Of a DNA stretch of 64,000 nucleotides, positions 1-8,900 are shown in pieces; positions within the stretch are counted from its first letter, which is position 1; every line of letters starts with the position of its first letter. The position numbers and the translations under genes were made by a program. The notes under the pieces were generated by a model. The model saw nothing but the letters and a program-made list of their open reading frames with translations, searched no databases and was not told the origin of the DNA. The DNA lies in the NCBI GenBank assembly GCA_903891085.1, contig CAITDJ010000091.1, forward strand, positions 1-64,000, read 5' to 3'. Source of the stretch: an uncultured Bacteroidota bacterium (GTDB lineage Bacteria > Bacteroidota > Bacteroidia > Bacteroidales > F082).

Positions 1-2
1 TC

Positions 3-380
3 GCCATCGTAATCGCCATTTACTTCCGCACCACCTGGCTTTGGCTTTTTATGCGCTCCTCTTACAGCATCCATTTAATCGACAGTCAGAGCAAACAAAA
101 ACAATTTATCAGACGTATTTTTATAATTCCCTGGTTTTTAGGAAGCCTTTTGCTTTCGTTGTTTACATTTTTGCCATACAGATACTGGTCATGGTTTTTA
201 ATCATCATTTTGATGGGTTTGGTAATCCTTCCTGTTTTTAACTTTTCCTTTCCGGAAAGAACACCCAGATTGAATAGATCTGACAAATCAGTGCTGGAGA
301 ACAGCCATCGGTTTCTGGCTTATCTGCTTATCCTGATCGCACTCTTTGCCTTTTCATATTTCAGAATATCAGTCTTATAG
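3..380 (+). CDS. membrane protein, 3' end only
   Basis: The reading frame is open from the left window edge, so the start lies outside; the first ATG inside the window (51) is probably internal. About 125 residues are visible. There are three strongly hydrophobic stretches, around the FRTTWLWLF segment, the IIPWFLGSLLLSLFTF / WFLIIILMGLVIL region, and a last helix FLAYLLILIALFAF near the C-terminus, with a short basic and polar loop between. I do not recognise the family. The last few residues (ISVL) overlap the start of a decayed adhesin fragment in another frame, so the native C-terminus may have been replaced by a rearrangement. An integral inner-membrane protein is the safe reading. Confidence 0.6.
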   Translation, partial: AIVIAIYFRTTWLWLFMRSSYSIHLIDSQSKQKQFIRRIFIIPWFLGSLLLSLFTFLPYRYWSWFLIIILMGLVILPVFNFSFPERTPRLNRSDKSVLENSHRFLAYLLILIALFAFSYFRISVL

Positions 381-388
381 GGCTGACC

Positions 389-719
389 TCCGTCTGTAAA
401 AACTTAACAATCAACGGTGCCCTGGTAATATCTGCCGGCAAGGCGTTAACGATTAGCGGCGAACTTGTAAACAATTCCGGTAACAGCGGACTGCTTATTC
501 AGAGCAATGCCACGGGAACAGGTTCACTGATCCATAATTCGGCCAGCGTAGGCGCCACAGTAAACCACTATATATCAGGCAATGCCGAAGCCTGGCATTT
601 CATCTCATCGCCAGTTTCTGACCAGGCCATTCCGTGCACCAAACCTGAAGAAAGGGATGTATTTATACCGGCTGGTGGCAGGAAATAGTGTGATCACGCG
701 AAAATGTCAGCTAGAATAA
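389..719 (+). pseudogene. remnant of a T9SS-secreted surface protein
   Basis: There is no start codon. In frame 2 the DNA encodes a beta-helix-like stretch (KNLTINGALVISAG, then LTISGELVNNSG, then GSLIHNSASVGATVNHYISG) followed by WHFISSPVSDQ, a combination common in long Bacteroidetes surface proteins. At about 640 the coherent reading moves to frame 3, where it continues as APNLKKGMYLYRLVAGNSV and then ITRK, ending at 719. That second part matches the usual end of a type A T9SS sorting domain. I infer a gene that lost its N-terminus and a large internal segment, joining mid-protein to sorting tail out of frame. Frame 2 itself stops at 688. Confidence 0.55.
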
Positions 720-942
720 CGGGTTAATTCATAACTTTTTTTATTCGTTGATCCTGAATACCATACTGGTCAAATTCAATTCCTGTAATTGGTTATGGTG
801 CCTTTCGAAAGGACGAAAAAAGCTTTTGATCATTTACCTTTGTTAAGGTTACTTCGCTTTGTTGTAATCCAAACAATCGTGATTGTATAGCTGTTTTTTA
901 CTGAAATACCTTGACAGTTTTTGAGGATAAAACCTCAAAACA

Positions 943-1167
943 ATGAAAGAGAAACTAACATTTAGTAACGCACTGACGGTGTCAGGTAACTTACTCGCTG
1001 AGTCAAGTATCGCCCTCACGGTCTCAAGTATCGCCCTGGCAGTGTCAAACAAAGTCAAAATTCATCCCGCAGCGGAGGGAGCAAAGACAAAATGCAAAGT
1101 CAAAGGGCAATTGAAACCTGATGTAGCTAGCATCACAAATACTTCAAAATCCAGATTAAAAAGGTAG
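943..1167 (+). CDS. short ORF with 7-residue repeats, doubtful
   Basis: A 74-residue ORF that I do not recognise. Its middle holds a 21-bp direct repeat (about 1001-1042) giving SSIALTV then SSIALAV, with a degenerate earlier unit (ALTVSGNLLAE). The C-terminal third is basic (KVKGQ, SKSRLKR). The opposite strand is also open here (849-1058), which weakens the case for either being real. It sits between an adhesin remnant and the endonuclease gene, in a stretch with no clear promoter. It could be a small gene or repeat-generated noise. Confidence 0.2.
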   Translation: MKEKLTFSNALTVSGNLLAESSIALTVSSIALAVSNKVKIHPAAEGAKTKCKVKGQLKPDVASITNTSKSRLKR

Positions 1168-1196
1168 CTACTGCCAGGAAGGTTAAATCTGAAACA

Positions 1197-2381
1197 TTAC
1201 TGAGCAATAATACTCGTCTGCATCGGCGAACCATCGGTTTTATAATCAATGCTTGCGCCACTTCCGGTATAACCGAAAATTTTGAAATAATAGGGGGTGC
1301 CTTCGGTGAGTGAACTAAAAGTGCATGTTTGTAAACCGGCTGCAACATTCAGGTTATTGGCATCATTCGCAACAGCGATCCCATCCGAAGGATTTGCAAG
1401 ACTGCCAAAACCCACATTGCTCATCCGTACCAAATAAGCCGTGGGCGTTGTGCTTCCTGTAGCATCGGTCCAGTTGAGGGTAATGGTATGTGACGAAAAA
1501 GATGCTGCGTGGTTTGTTGGCTCAGTGGCAGTCGTTGCGTTCCAAATTAAACCAGCGTATTCGGGATGGTCGATAAATGGGTTGCGGTTATGCTGGTAGG
1601 TTGTATAGATTTCATTGTTACGGTCAATCTCTTTCTGGCTCACCGGATCAGCAGTATGCCAGGCAAGCAGCAGATCGATAAACCATTGATCGTAGGCAGG
1701 GTAGGGGGTGCCATCGAGAACGGCATCGATGTTTGCCTTCCATAAAGCAATTCTGCTCTCGTAACGGGTGGCCATATACAAAAGATTGCGGGCAAGGTCA
1801 CCCTTGTATTCATCCCTGGGTTCAAAAACAATACCGCTGTAACCAGCAGTGGTACATGGCCCCAGTTTGCTTCCATTGAGCGAAGTCCAGGTTGGTTCGC
1901 TGACTTGTCCATAAGGATAATTGTTCCGCATCGAATTTACCTTACTATCAGAAGGTACAATATGAAATAGGTCGGTGTACATGGTATCAGCTGCGGCTTG
2001 TCCGCCTCCCCACCAGCTGTTGCAAAATGAATGTTCCCTGTTATAACAACCATTTTCATATCCGGGCGTGTTTGCACATTGATCCGGAGGGCCGAAATTG
2101 TACACATAGGGTAGTGTTCCATTTGGAATATCGCTATACATATCCCAAACCGTTCCATCCGTCTTATCATCAGTGGTATAAAAGGCAGTCCACAGATAAT
2201 CATAAGTTTTCTCTGTGTGATTCTTTACGATATTGTGCAGTGCTGTTTTTAATGGAGCACCATTTAGTCCGGCAGCCGTATTATAATAGCCCGAAGGTAT
2301 TTGCCCCATCACCGTAGCCTGAGCAGAAACAAAAAAAAGTAAAGCCAGGGCAAAGCGTCCTGATGCAGAGAAATATTTCAT
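1197..2381 (-). CDS. secreted endonuclease I family nuclease with C-terminal FN3 domain
   Basis: A 394-residue exported nuclease of the endonuclease I (EndA/NucM) family, expected to cut DNA or RNA non-specifically outside the cell. The start at 2381 (MKYFSASG) is preferred over the ATG nine codons upstream because it begins a clean signal peptide ending near residue 26. Family motifs are NREHS (114-118), HIVPSD from 140, MRNNYPYG from 151, GDLARN from 195 and HNRNPFIDHP (264-273), covering the His-Asn metal-binding fold. A fibronectin type III domain fills about 286-390. There is no T9SS sorting tail, so periplasmic location or another export route is possible. Monocistronic, transcribed leftward from its own promoter box at 2443-2450. 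Confidence 0.9.
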   Translation of the reverse strand: MKYFSASGRFALALLFFVSAQATVMGQIPSGYYNTAAGLNGAPLKTALHNIVKNHTEKTYDYLWTAFYTTDDKTDGTVWDMYSDIPNGTLPYVYNFGPPDQCANTPGYENGCYNREHSFCNSWWGGGQAAADTMYTDLFHIVPSDSKVNSMRNNYPYGQVSEPTWTSLNGSKLGPCTTAGYSGIVFEPRDEYKGDLARNLLYMATRYESRIALWKANIDAVLDGTPYPAYDQWFIDLLLAWHTADPVSQKEIDRNNEIYTTYQHNRNPFIDHPEYAGLIWNATTATEPTNHAASFSSHTITLNWTDATGSTTPTAYLVRMSNVGFGSLANPSDGIAVANDANNLNVAAGLQTCTFSSLTEGTPYYFKIFGYTGSGASIDYKTDGSPMQTSIIAQ

Positions 2382-2442
2382 AATTCCCTCGTTATAAATA
2401 AAGTACATAAATGATTAACAAGCAACCCCCCTAAAGGGGCTG

Positions 2443-2450
2443 CAAATGTA
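2443..2450 (-). promoter_or_regulatory. Bacteroidetes -7 box for the endonuclease gene
   Basis: On the minus strand the bases read TACATTTG, fitting TAnnTTTG. The transcript would start near 2437, giving a leader of about 55 nt that carries a small G/C-rich hairpin (GCCCC TTTA GGGGG, about 2425-2440). No clear -33 TTTG was found. Confidence 0.4.
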
Positions 2451-2503
2451 GGAAAATAGGGGGATTTGGCTAAAAATTAAATATTTTTTTAAGACAACGC
2501 AAA

Positions 2504-2919
2504 AAAATCGTCTCATTTTCATGAAACGCTTTCTGTAGTCTGGGCTATCTCGTCAAGTCTGAAGGACGAGACGAGACGACCCTCCCGATCCGGGATCGGG
2601 ATAATTTTAAATGAAAAATGGATCCCGCAAATGCGGAGCAATGCGCAAACTAAACCTGGAGTTGCTGGTTACTGGTTCGTTACATTTTTCATTTATAAAC
2701 ACTTAGTAACTGTTTAAATTTAGCTAAATGATAGATTTAAGAACAAGGAACATGAATTTACGATTTACGAATTGGGCACAAACCCAGTAGATTGGGATAC
2801 TTCATAAATCAAAAATCGTTCATCCTTATTCGATATTCAAAAGAACTAATAGTTTTCGAATTAAAGTAAGTATTTTAGACTGTCTCATAGTCAAACTTCA
2901 AGTTATAACTAGTTGTATT
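2504..2919 (+). repeat. dispersed repeat A, copy 1
   Basis: About 415 bp aligned by eye, in the same orientation, with 10431-10834. It begins with a hairpin-like stretch (CGTCTCAT ... ATGAAACG), contains the 19-nt palindrome at 2583-2601, and ends at AACTAGTTGTAT. Substitutions and small indels are spread throughout, including a different stretch around 2540-2580, so the copies are old. No ORF is conserved between copies. Probably a non-coding mobile or recombinogenic element. Confidence 0.75.
2583..2601. repeat. REP-like palindrome, copy 1
   Basis: TCCCGATCCGGGATCGGGA is a perfect palindrome of two 9-nt arms around one G. Identical at 10398-10416 and with one mismatch at 10497-10515, always inside or next to repeat A. 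Confidence 0.7.
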
Positions 2920-2960
2920 AGGGGTTGTTTATTAACCGTCAAATCAAATTATCTCCATAA

Positions 2961-3070
2961 AAATATTTTAGTCAAGGTCGATTAGGTGGCAATGACTGTT
3001 TCTTAATCTTTCCTTTCAGTTTATGTTGAGTTGTCGATAAAGCGCCTTCGGTTGCTTTAATTTGTCATGG
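2961..3070 (+). repeat. dispersed repeat B, copy 1
   Basis: About 110 bp from AATATTTTAGTCAAGG to TTTGTCATGG, repeated in the same orientation at 10215-10324 with scattered substitutions. Here B follows A by about 40 bp; at the second site B precedes A. Confidence 0.75.
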
Positions 3071-3756
3071 GGTTAAGTCAAGGTGTGGTCAAATTGACCG
3101 CAAACCCTGACTTAAAATTTATATTCCGATTGATCAGGTATGTCATATACAGCAGTAGTAACATGGTGAGTCTCTGGTGCCGAAATAAATCCCAAAGGCA
3201 TGGGTGAATGGAATGGTATACAGAAATGATCCACGACAAATCATAGTGAAGTTTCCTTGCATGTGTCAAAAGTGTATGGTGCATCTTGCAAAAGGAACAA
3301 GCGCGTATTACTGGCCTCTTTCACGGGAGGCTTATTGCGTTTCATGCGGACAGGACAGCTTTTAAGCTTTTATTGAGTCCGCGCAGTATGAAGCTGTTTA
3401 TCAAAGTCAGTATTAATGAATCGGGTGTGCCAAACCCTGTCCTGAGCGGAGTCGAAGGGAGCCAAAACAAAGTCACATGGGCAATGGGCAATCAGTTATG
3501 TACATCAAACTTCCGGATATTAGTGACTGGGAATCAAATGAGAAGGTGTCTGAGAACAGGCTTCAAAATTGGTTATTGGATTTTGGCGGTCAGGTGATCT
3601 TTGGCTGTAGTTTTGTAATTGGATAAATGCAAGCTTCTAATAAATATGCCTTTTGCTAAAGGTTACCGAAAATGGAATTGAAAATAATGAATGAATTAAA
3701 TTTCAGTCATAAGAGCCTTTTAACAGATGTTCCGGCTCAAAAATTCAGATTATAGT
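3071..3756. other. gene-free stretch
   Basis: No convincing gene. The short ORFs here (3078-3284 minus and 3286-3597 plus) lack family motifs, and the plus one runs through a dispersed palindromic repeat at 3435-3459. It may be decayed DNA left by the repeats on its left. Confidence 0.5.
3435..3459. repeat. dispersed imperfect palindrome
   Basis: The core CCTGAGCGGAGTCGAAGG is an imperfect inverted repeat. Closely similar sequences are scattered between genes in many bacteria; this identification is from memory of the motif, not a search. Confidence 0.45.
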
Positions 3757-3764
3757 TATATTTG
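3757..3764 (+). promoter_or_regulatory. -7 box for the TPR regulator gene
   Basis: TATATTTG fits TAnnTTTG and lies 24 bp upstream of the ATG at 3788. No good -33 element is visible. Confidence 0.4.
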
Positions 3765-3787
3765 CCAGTCTTAAAGCAAATATTGTC

Positions 3788-5464
3788 ATGAAAATCCTTT
3801 CGCAAAGTATTTTATATTTGCTTTTATTCTGTGCGTTATTTCATTATAAGGTTTTAGGTCAAAGCAATATTATAGTTGATTCTCTCATCTATAGGGTTGA
3901 AATATCCAAAGACGATTCTACCCGAATATCTTCTCTTATAGAAATTGCCAACTACTTTTCATCAACAAACTTATCGCTGTCGTTTCAATATGCTGACAAG
4001 GCATTGGAAATTGCCGAACATAGCGGAAATAAACAATTCTATGCCAAAGCTTTAATGGCGATTGGCAATATTTGTTTTTTTCAGGGTTTAATGGATATTT
4101 CGTTTCAACACTATTCCAAAGCTTTGGCAATTAACAAAGAAACGGAGAATAATAATGGCATTGCTAATGCATTAACAAACCTTGGTGGAATTTTACTTCA
4201 ACTTATGAAATTTGAAGAAGCCAAACGCTATTTTCAAGAAGCACTGCCACTTTTTATTAATTTGTCTGAGAAAAGAGGTGATACTATTCCTCCTTTTCAG
4301 GTAATCTCTATTTATAACAATCTTGGAATAGTTCATGAAAATCTGAATGAGTACAACCTAGCCATTGATTATTATCACAGGGGGATTAGCCTGGCAAGAC
4401 GGATGCCCCATCAACAAAAAAATCTGGCAATGTTACATAATAATCTCGGAAGCATTTATATGAAAATGGGAGAATTTGATGAGGCCTATAAGAATATGGA
4501 CGCAGCTCTGTTGATTCGGAAAGAACTAAATGATAAGAGTGGCGAAGCCTCTTCCTACAGAATGTTGGGTATTTTATATAAGTCGCAGCATAACTTTAAT
4601 AAAGCGATTTACAACTTTTACAATGGTTATAATTTAGCTACTTCTGTGGGAAGTACCTCTATATTATCCTCAATAAGCGAACAATTATTTGAAGTTTTCA
4701 ATTCATTAAACCAATCCGATTCGTCGCTAAAATATCACATCTTATTAAAACAGTATTCTGATAAGCTTAAAGGAGAGGAAACCTTGCAAGAGTTTACAAG
4801 AATGGAGATCACATCGCAATTTCAGGAAAAAGAGAAAATCCGTCTCATTGAACAGAGAAAACAAAAATTACGATATCTTTTTATTGCCATTCTTATGTTG
4901 CTTATTGTTGTCATACTTGGGCTTTTGTATGTGCTTTCCCAGAGCCGTTTGCGAAGACTAAGCCTGTTAAATAACAACATACAGCTTGCTTCGGAAAAAG
5001 GAGCTTTAGAAAAAGAATCGCTTTCCAAAGAATTAGAAATTAAGAACAAAGAGCTTACAACAAATGTGATTTGCCAAATTCGAAAGAATGAGCTTATCAA
5101 TAATATTGCTGATAAATTGATGTCTAACAGGCACAACTTTAAAAAAGAGAATCAGAACCTTATCAAAGTTATCATCAAAGAGCTTGAGAATTCTAAGGAA
5201 GATAGCATATGGATTGAGTTTGAAACACGGTTTCATCAAGTCCACAACGAATTCTACGAAAAACTTAATGAGATTAACCCTGATCTTTCTCCAAACGATA
5301 GAAGACTTTGTGCTTTTCTGCGTCTTAATATGACAACTAAAGAAATTTCTTCTATAACAGGCCAATCGCTCAGAAGCATTGATGTTGCAAGAACCCGGCT
5401 TCGCCAAAAACTCAATCTGACCAATGCAGAGGTTGGATTGATTGAGTACCTTTCCTGTATTTGA
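3788..5464 (+). CDS. TPR-transmembrane-HTH (LuxR-like) regulator
   Basis: A 558-residue protein of a type common in Bacteroidetes: a signal peptide (about 1-24), a tetratricopeptide array (about 40-330, with repeats such as ALTNLGGILLQLMKFEEAKRY and IYNNLGIVHENLNEYNLAI), one membrane helix (about 360-382), a coiled coil (about 390-430), and a C-terminal helix-turn-helix near 505-550 (LSPNDRRLCAFLRL, then TTKEISSITGQSLRSIDVAR). The TPRs would face the periplasm and the HTH the cytoplasm, so it probably links an envelope signal to transcription. Its target is unknown; the T9SS gene downstream on the same strand is an obvious candidate. No kinase domain is present. Confidence 0.85.
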   Translation: MKILSQSILYLLLFCALFHYKVLGQSNIIVDSLIYRVEISKDDSTRISSLIEIANYFSSTNLSLSFQYADKALEIAEHSGNKQFYAKALMAIGNICFFQGLMDISFQHYSKALAINKETENNNGIANALTNLGGILLQLMKFEEAKRYFQEALPLFINLSEKRGDTIPPFQVISIYNNLGIVHENLNEYNLAIDYYHRGISLARRMPHQQKNLAMLHNNLGSIYMKMGEFDEAYKNMDAALLIRKELNDKSGEASSYRMLGILYKSQHNFNKAIYNFYNGYNLATSVGSTSILSSISEQLFEVFNSLNQSDSSLKYHILLKQYSDKLKGEETLQEFTRMEITSQFQEKEKIRLIEQRKQKLRYLFIAILMLLIVVILGLLYVLSQSRLRRLSLLNNNIQLASEKGALEKESLSKELEIKNKELTTNVICQIRKNELINNIADKLMSNRHNFKKENQNLIKVIIKELENSKEDSIWIEFETRFHQVHNEFYEKLNEINPDLSPNDRRLCAFLRLNMTTKEISSITGQSLRSIDVARTRLRQKLNLTNAEVGLIEYLSCI

Positions 5465-5532
5465 CCTATATTCTTCTCACAAGCTGTTACTCCGAACATT
5501 AGTGCCTGCATTTTAAAAATCAATTCAACTCT

Positions 5533-5565
5533 AACGCACTATATATCAATGCTTAATGCGTTTTT
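5533..5565 (+). terminator. possible weak terminator
   Basis: AACGCA and TGCGTT pair across a loop of about 18 nt, followed by a run of T. The stem is short, so this is tentative. It lies 69 bp after the regulator stop. Confidence 0.3.
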
Positions 5566-5691
5566 GTAGTAAAGATGTAGCAATACATTTATTCCAATGT
5601 AGCGAAAAAGTGCATACGAATAGTTTGCTCCATCTTCTGATCCTATTTAATATTGCATAAGTTTTTAGTGCAACCCAAAAAATATGCTGTT

Positions 5692-5751
5692 ATGAAGTTA
5701 AGAATTACAATTATCGTGTTATTAGTATCGTGTTCAATAATACTATTGTAA
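5692..5751 (+). CDS. micro-ORF, lipoprotein-like 19-residue peptide
   Basis: ATG at 5692 opens MKLRITIIVLLVSCSIILL and stops with TAA at 5749-5751. It looks like a lipoprotein signal peptide with a lipobox-like LVSC and almost nothing after it. It is followed 13 bp later by another small ORF. It could be a real small peptide, a leader peptide controlling the downstream genes, or the stump of a decayed lipoprotein gene. Confidence 0.3.
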   Translation: MKLRITIIVLLVSCSIILL

Positions 5752-5764
5752 AAATTTGAAAATT

Positions 5765-5956
5765 ATGGAACAATCATCAGATGATTCGAAAAAGGAATCA
5801 AAAATAGAAGATAATATTCAAAAGCTCCTTGAGCAAAACAAAATTAATACGCAGGCATTAAGAAAACTGCTCAAATTCATCGAAGAGAAAAAGTCTACAG
5901 AAGATAAACTCTTTAATGAAAGCCGAGATAAAGTTACCAATAAAATTAAAAACTGA
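5765..5956 (+). CDS. small charged protein upstream of T9SS gene
   Basis: A 63-residue, highly charged, probably helical protein from ATG 5765 (MEQSSDDSKKES ...). A TTG three codons upstream is possible but less likely. It has no membrane segment and no Cys, is rich in Lys, Glu, Asn and Ser, and its middle (IQKLLEQNKINTQALRKLLK) looks amphipathic. I do not recognise a family. It ends 30 bp before the large T9SS protein on the same strand, so co-transcription is likely. Confidence 0.4.
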   Translation: MEQSSDDSKKESKIEDNIQKLLEQNKINTQALRKLLKFIEEKKSTEDKLFNESRDKVTNKIKN

Positions 5957-5986
5957 TCAATATTCATTAACATAAAACTCATTGCT

Positions 5987-8900
5987 ATGCGCAGAAATTT
6001 TACTTTAAATATTGGGGTACCACTATTAGCCCTGATGTTACTAACTTTAAGCACTATTCGTGTTTACCCAAATGAGATACCAGATAAAGGGAGAACTATC
6101 TATCCTTTAGTAGAGACCTTTGAGGGTGGGGTATTTCCCCCAACAGGATGGGCCTCGTACAGCCTGTTGAATGATTCACAAAACTGGGAACTTGATCCCT
6201 GGACTAACCATACTGAGGGTGGAACTAATTCGGCATTCCATAACCAAAGCTCTGAATTTACAATGGATAACTGGTTAGTCACACCACAAATAGGCATGCC
6301 CACCGAAGGGTTTTACTACCTCACGTTCTGGAGTTGGCTTGCGAATAACTGGTCATACAAAAAAAGTAGCGTGCTGGTAAGCACCGGAAGCCCTGATCCC
6401 GCCGACAATGATTATGTTGAAGTTTGGGCGCTGACAGAAACTAATAACGCAGGGGTCTGGTATCAATATTTTGTAAACCTTGAGGCTTATGCCGGTCAGA
6501 ACATCTATGTCGCTTTCAGATATGAAGGTGACCCATGGGGTCATACCTGGTATGTAGATGATGTTGCTTTAGGAGAGGAAGTTGACGATTCTCCTGTGCT
6601 GAATGTTAGCACTTTAGAAGTTTACCAAGCGGTAGGGTTGAATGGAACCGGCTCAAAAACATTTAATGTTATTAACGATGGAATTCTTGACCTGAATTTC
6701 GATATTGCAATTGAGTATCTGAATGCAGAAGGATGGCTTTTAGTAAATCCAACCACTGGAAGTGTGGGCACCCACGCTTCTGTTGAGATATTGCTTGATT
6801 TCGATGCTACTGGTCTGGAGTATGGAACATATCAGGCGAACCTTAACATAAGTAGCAACGATCCTGTGAACCCAACAACCACAGTACTGATAACTTTAGA
6901 AGTAGTTGATACTAATGTATATCCATTTACGGAGGATTTTGAAAGTGAAACTTTTCCACCTATCGGGTGGTCAATGTTTGATTCAGATGATGACGGAAAT
7001 GTATGGGCCCTAAGTTGGTATAATAATACTCCCGAGGGGCAATATTCTGCCTATCATGGATCGGGCAACCAATATCAGGATGGTTGGTTGGTTTCGCCGC
7101 AAATAACTATTCCTGAAGAAGGATTTTTCTATCTATCCTTTTGGAGCCTTGTCGGCGATGCTGCCTATTATTACAAGAACAGCGTTATGGTAAGCACAGG
7201 AAGCGGCAATCCGGCTGACGGGGATTTTGTTGAGGTATGGACAGTTGGGGATGTAGTGGAAAACTGGGTGCAGCATTTCATTGACCTTGAGGCTTATGCC
7301 GGGGAGGATATTTACATAGCATTCAGGTATGAAGGTGAATTGGCTCATTATTGGGTTGTTGATGATATTTCCTTCGGCGAGGAGATTGACGACTCTCCTA
7401 TTATGATTGTCAGCACAGTGGTATTAAACCAAACGGTGGGGCAGGAGGGCTCCGGCTCAAAATCCTTTAAAGTCATGAATGATGGTGTTCGAAACCTGAC
7501 ATTCGAAATAGAAATTGAATTTCTTAATGGTAACTCCTGGTTAACTGTAAGCCCAATAAGTGGTAGTATTCCCGGTAAATCTAACCAAACAATTTCTGTA
7601 GCCTTTGATGCCTCAGGCCTTGATTTGGGTACATATCAGGCAAATATTAACATTACAAGCAATGATACGGTGAATCCAACAGCAACAATACTTGCAACAC
7701 TCACTGTATTGCCGGCTCAAACGGTAAATCTTACAATAGTTTCCCCACAGTATACATTCCCGACGGGTGTTTCATCCAACGGCATGTATGTATCTGGAAG
7801 TCAGTTTGGTGGAATGAGCAGCTATTTATGGACAATGTTTAGTGGAACCGTTGATTTCGTTGGGGATGCAGAGGGTGTTTCTGATAATGGGATAACAGCA
7901 GGGACTTATACAACTGAATATATGTACGAAGGAATGGAAGTAAGCACTGCCGGTCTATGGAATAAAACAACAGGCCAATGGCAGTTTTTGGGCATGAATC
8001 CTGATTCACCTGAAATATTTGGCACATCCTATAATCTGGCCTATGACATCACAGCCGATGGAAATAAAGTAGTCGGGATGCAATGGTATCCTGATTGGAC
8101 TGTTAAAGCTTTCAGTTGGACGCTGGAGAACGGTTACGATATGATAGGTTCACCTATTGAATCAAACACTAGAGCAAATGGAATAAGCGCCAATGGAAGT
8201 GTTATATTTGGTTGGGCTGAACCGAACTGGACCAGAACCCCGGTTATTTGGTATAACAATGAAATAATCTATTTAGATGAAACACTGAATGGCGAGGCAT
8301 TTGGTGCTTCAGCAAGCGGTAATTATGTTACTGGTACTTTAGGTTGGGAAAATGGTTTTATTTGGTCACCAACGGAGGGTGTTACTCTATTCCAAAATAC
8401 GTTGAATCTTGGTACATTGAATCCACTTAAGGTCCTTGATGATGGCACGGTATTCGGCTATACAGGAGAAGGATTCCCACCAATGCCTCCAGATAGAAGA
8501 GCTTTTGTGAGACATCCTGATGGTGTCATGGAAACATTTAATGAGTATGCAGCCGGTAGAGGTTGGTTTGAGGCCTCAGATTGGATATTTTACAGTATCA
8601 ATGATGTTACACCTGATGGAAATAAATTCATTGGTGCAGCCCTACTACCATCTGGCGAATCGATAAGCTTTATTTTAGATTTAAATCCGGGCAATCCTGG
8701 AATTGAAATAAATCAATTGGAGCTAAGCGAAAATCTTGTTCCAGGAGACACGGCAACACAAACTTTATCTATTCAAAATATTGGTGCCGGTTTACTTCAT
8801 TATCATGTTATAGTGCAATATACCGCTGCTACACCAAAAGTTCAACAGGTTCCAATTGGCATTGATTATAAGTCAGAAAAACTTGAATTGGTGGAACAAA

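Noticed and set aside
3286-3597. 103-residue ORF in the gene-free stretch
   Set aside because: It runs through a dispersed palindrome (residues PVLSGVEGS come from it) and has no recognisable domain.
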